From Moraxellaceae bacterium (GTDB lineage: Bacteria > Pseudomonadota > Gammaproteobacteria > Pseudomonadales > Moraxellaceae), in assembly GCA_030684415.1 (NCBI GenBank), contig JAUXNL010000418.1, positions 1 through 6,984 on the forward strand: 6,984 nucleotides of DNA, read 5' to 3'. Shown in pieces: positions 6,450 to 6,984 of this stretch. Position numbers and translations under genes: made by a program. The notes under the pieces are model-generated. The model saw nothing but the letters and a program-made list of their open reading frames with translations. It had not been told where the DNA came from and searched no databases. Every line of letters begins with the position of its first letter. The stretch's first letter is position 1.

Positions 6450-6984
6450 TTACCAGCGCGTGCGATAGGCAATGCCAATCATGGTGATTTGTGCCTCGGT
6501 CTTTACATCAAGGCCCGCATAGGGATTATAAACAATGTTATCCAAGCCGGTGCAATTCACATTACAGCTCGTATTCGCAGGAATCGAATCCTTCGAGTAC
6601 AAAAACATCGCCGTCAGATCGATTTCAGTATCCTTATCAAATTGATAGCCGATTCCCGTGCCAAACATGTGCGCATCATTGATAGGCACTAGCGATGAGC
6701 GCTTGTTATCCGGAATGGCCGAGTTGCGAGGCTCGTAACCCAAACGGAACTTGAGTCGCTCATTCCATGAGTACTCCATACCAAGCCCCCAACTCCAGGG
6801 GCTCTGATACCCCAAAGGAAAATTGAGCTGCGTCAGTGTCGTTCCTGGCGCCAGCAAGCGGGCGAGACGCAATACACTAGGCGTGCGATCAAACTTGAAA
6901 ACGAAAGAGTCCCATGCGGCATAGTCTGTCCAGCCGATATCGAAATTTACCTGTAAATCCGGGAAGAGCTTGTACTTAATCCCT
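6450..6984 (-). CDS. FadL/OMPP1-family outer-membrane barrel, C-terminal fragment
   Basis: The frame is open to the right edge, giving the last 177 residues. The visible part runs GIKYKLFPDLQVNFDIGWTD, then YAAWDSFVFKFD, then strand blocks SWGLGMEYSWNERLKFRLGY, EPRNSAIPD, MFGTGIGYQFD and EIDLTAMFLYS, ending YRTRW. The GWTDYAxWDS block, the R-x-G-Y-E-x-R-x-S-A-I-P-D block and the terminal aromatic are typical of FadL/TodX barrels, which move hydrophobic molecules across the outer membrane. An internal TTG at 6872 is not a start; the strands before it belong to the same protein. Two cysteines (CNVNC) sit in a probable loop. Its place as first visible gene of this operon suggests a dedicated role with the FilE/FilF-like proteins instead of general fatty-acid uptake; that is inference. 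Confidence 0.88.
   Translation of the reverse strand, partial: GIKYKLFPDLQVNFDIGWTDYAAWDSFVFKFDRTPSVLRLARLLAPGTTLTQLNFPLGYQSPWSWGLGMEYSWNERLKFRLGYEPRNSAIPDNKRSSLVPINDAHMFGTGIGYQFDKDTEIDLTAMFLYSKDSIPANTSCNVNCTGLDNIVYNPYAGLDVKTEAQITMIGIAYRTRW

Noticed and set aside
6870..6872. TTG as a start codon for the barrel gene
   Set aside because: The frame stays open to the window edge, and the 37 codons upstream encode typical FadL strands (GWTDYA), so this is an internal leucine of a truncated gene.
1..6984. tRNA, rRNA, CRISPR array or riboswitch
   Set aside because: I saw no tRNA-like cloverleaf ends, no regularly spaced direct repeats and no known riboswitch core; nearly all DNA outside 3351-3739 is accounted for by coding sequence.

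Overview
The window looks like an accessory cell-envelope locus of a gammaproteobacterium. The evidence is indirect: genes of moderate GC content, a FadL-type outer-membrane barrel, a MalM-like periplasmic protein, a lipoprotein, and secreted proteins resembling the FilA-F (putative pilus/fibre) cluster I recall from Acinetobacter. I cannot name the genus. All credible genes lie on the minus strand, so transcription runs from the right edge to the left edge.

Region 1 (right, 6984 to 3740) is a tightly packed operon. It holds the C-terminal part of a FadL/OMPP1-family barrel (6450-6984, running off the window), a secreted FilE-like protein with a MalM-like C-terminal half (5542-6444), and a large FilF-like lipoprotein (3740-5545). 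Gaps are 5 nt and then a 4-nt ATGA overlap. A very strong hairpin terminator (3681-3732) follows 7 nt after the last stop.

Region 2 (3351-3739) has no gene. It holds the terminator, a G9 tract, an imperfect dyad and at best a weak promoter for the next unit.

Region 3 (3350 to 138) is a second unit of three consecutive secreted proteins of 496, 209 and at least 359 residues. They share little sequence overall. Each has a Sec-type signal peptide followed directly by the same short motif, roughly L/M-S/D-D-x-E/D-L-x4-G-A/M/Q, and each carries closely spaced cysteine pairs. They look like FilA-type (DUF6160-like) surface-fibre or adhesin subunits. The motif resembles the leader of double-glycine peptides cut by C39 peptidases, and this is the most interesting signal in the window.

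Region 4 (left, 1-140) is the end of an IS3-like insertion sequence whose transposase starts at base 80. Its terminal TGA is exactly the stop codon of the third secreted protein, so that gene is probably interrupted and 3'-truncated.

Proposed working model (inference): the barrel, the MalM-like protein and the lipoprotein form an outer-membrane export or anchoring apparatus, and the three motif-bearing proteins are its cargo or fibre components. In this strain the IS has damaged the last cargo gene and may have separated the operon from genes further downstream.
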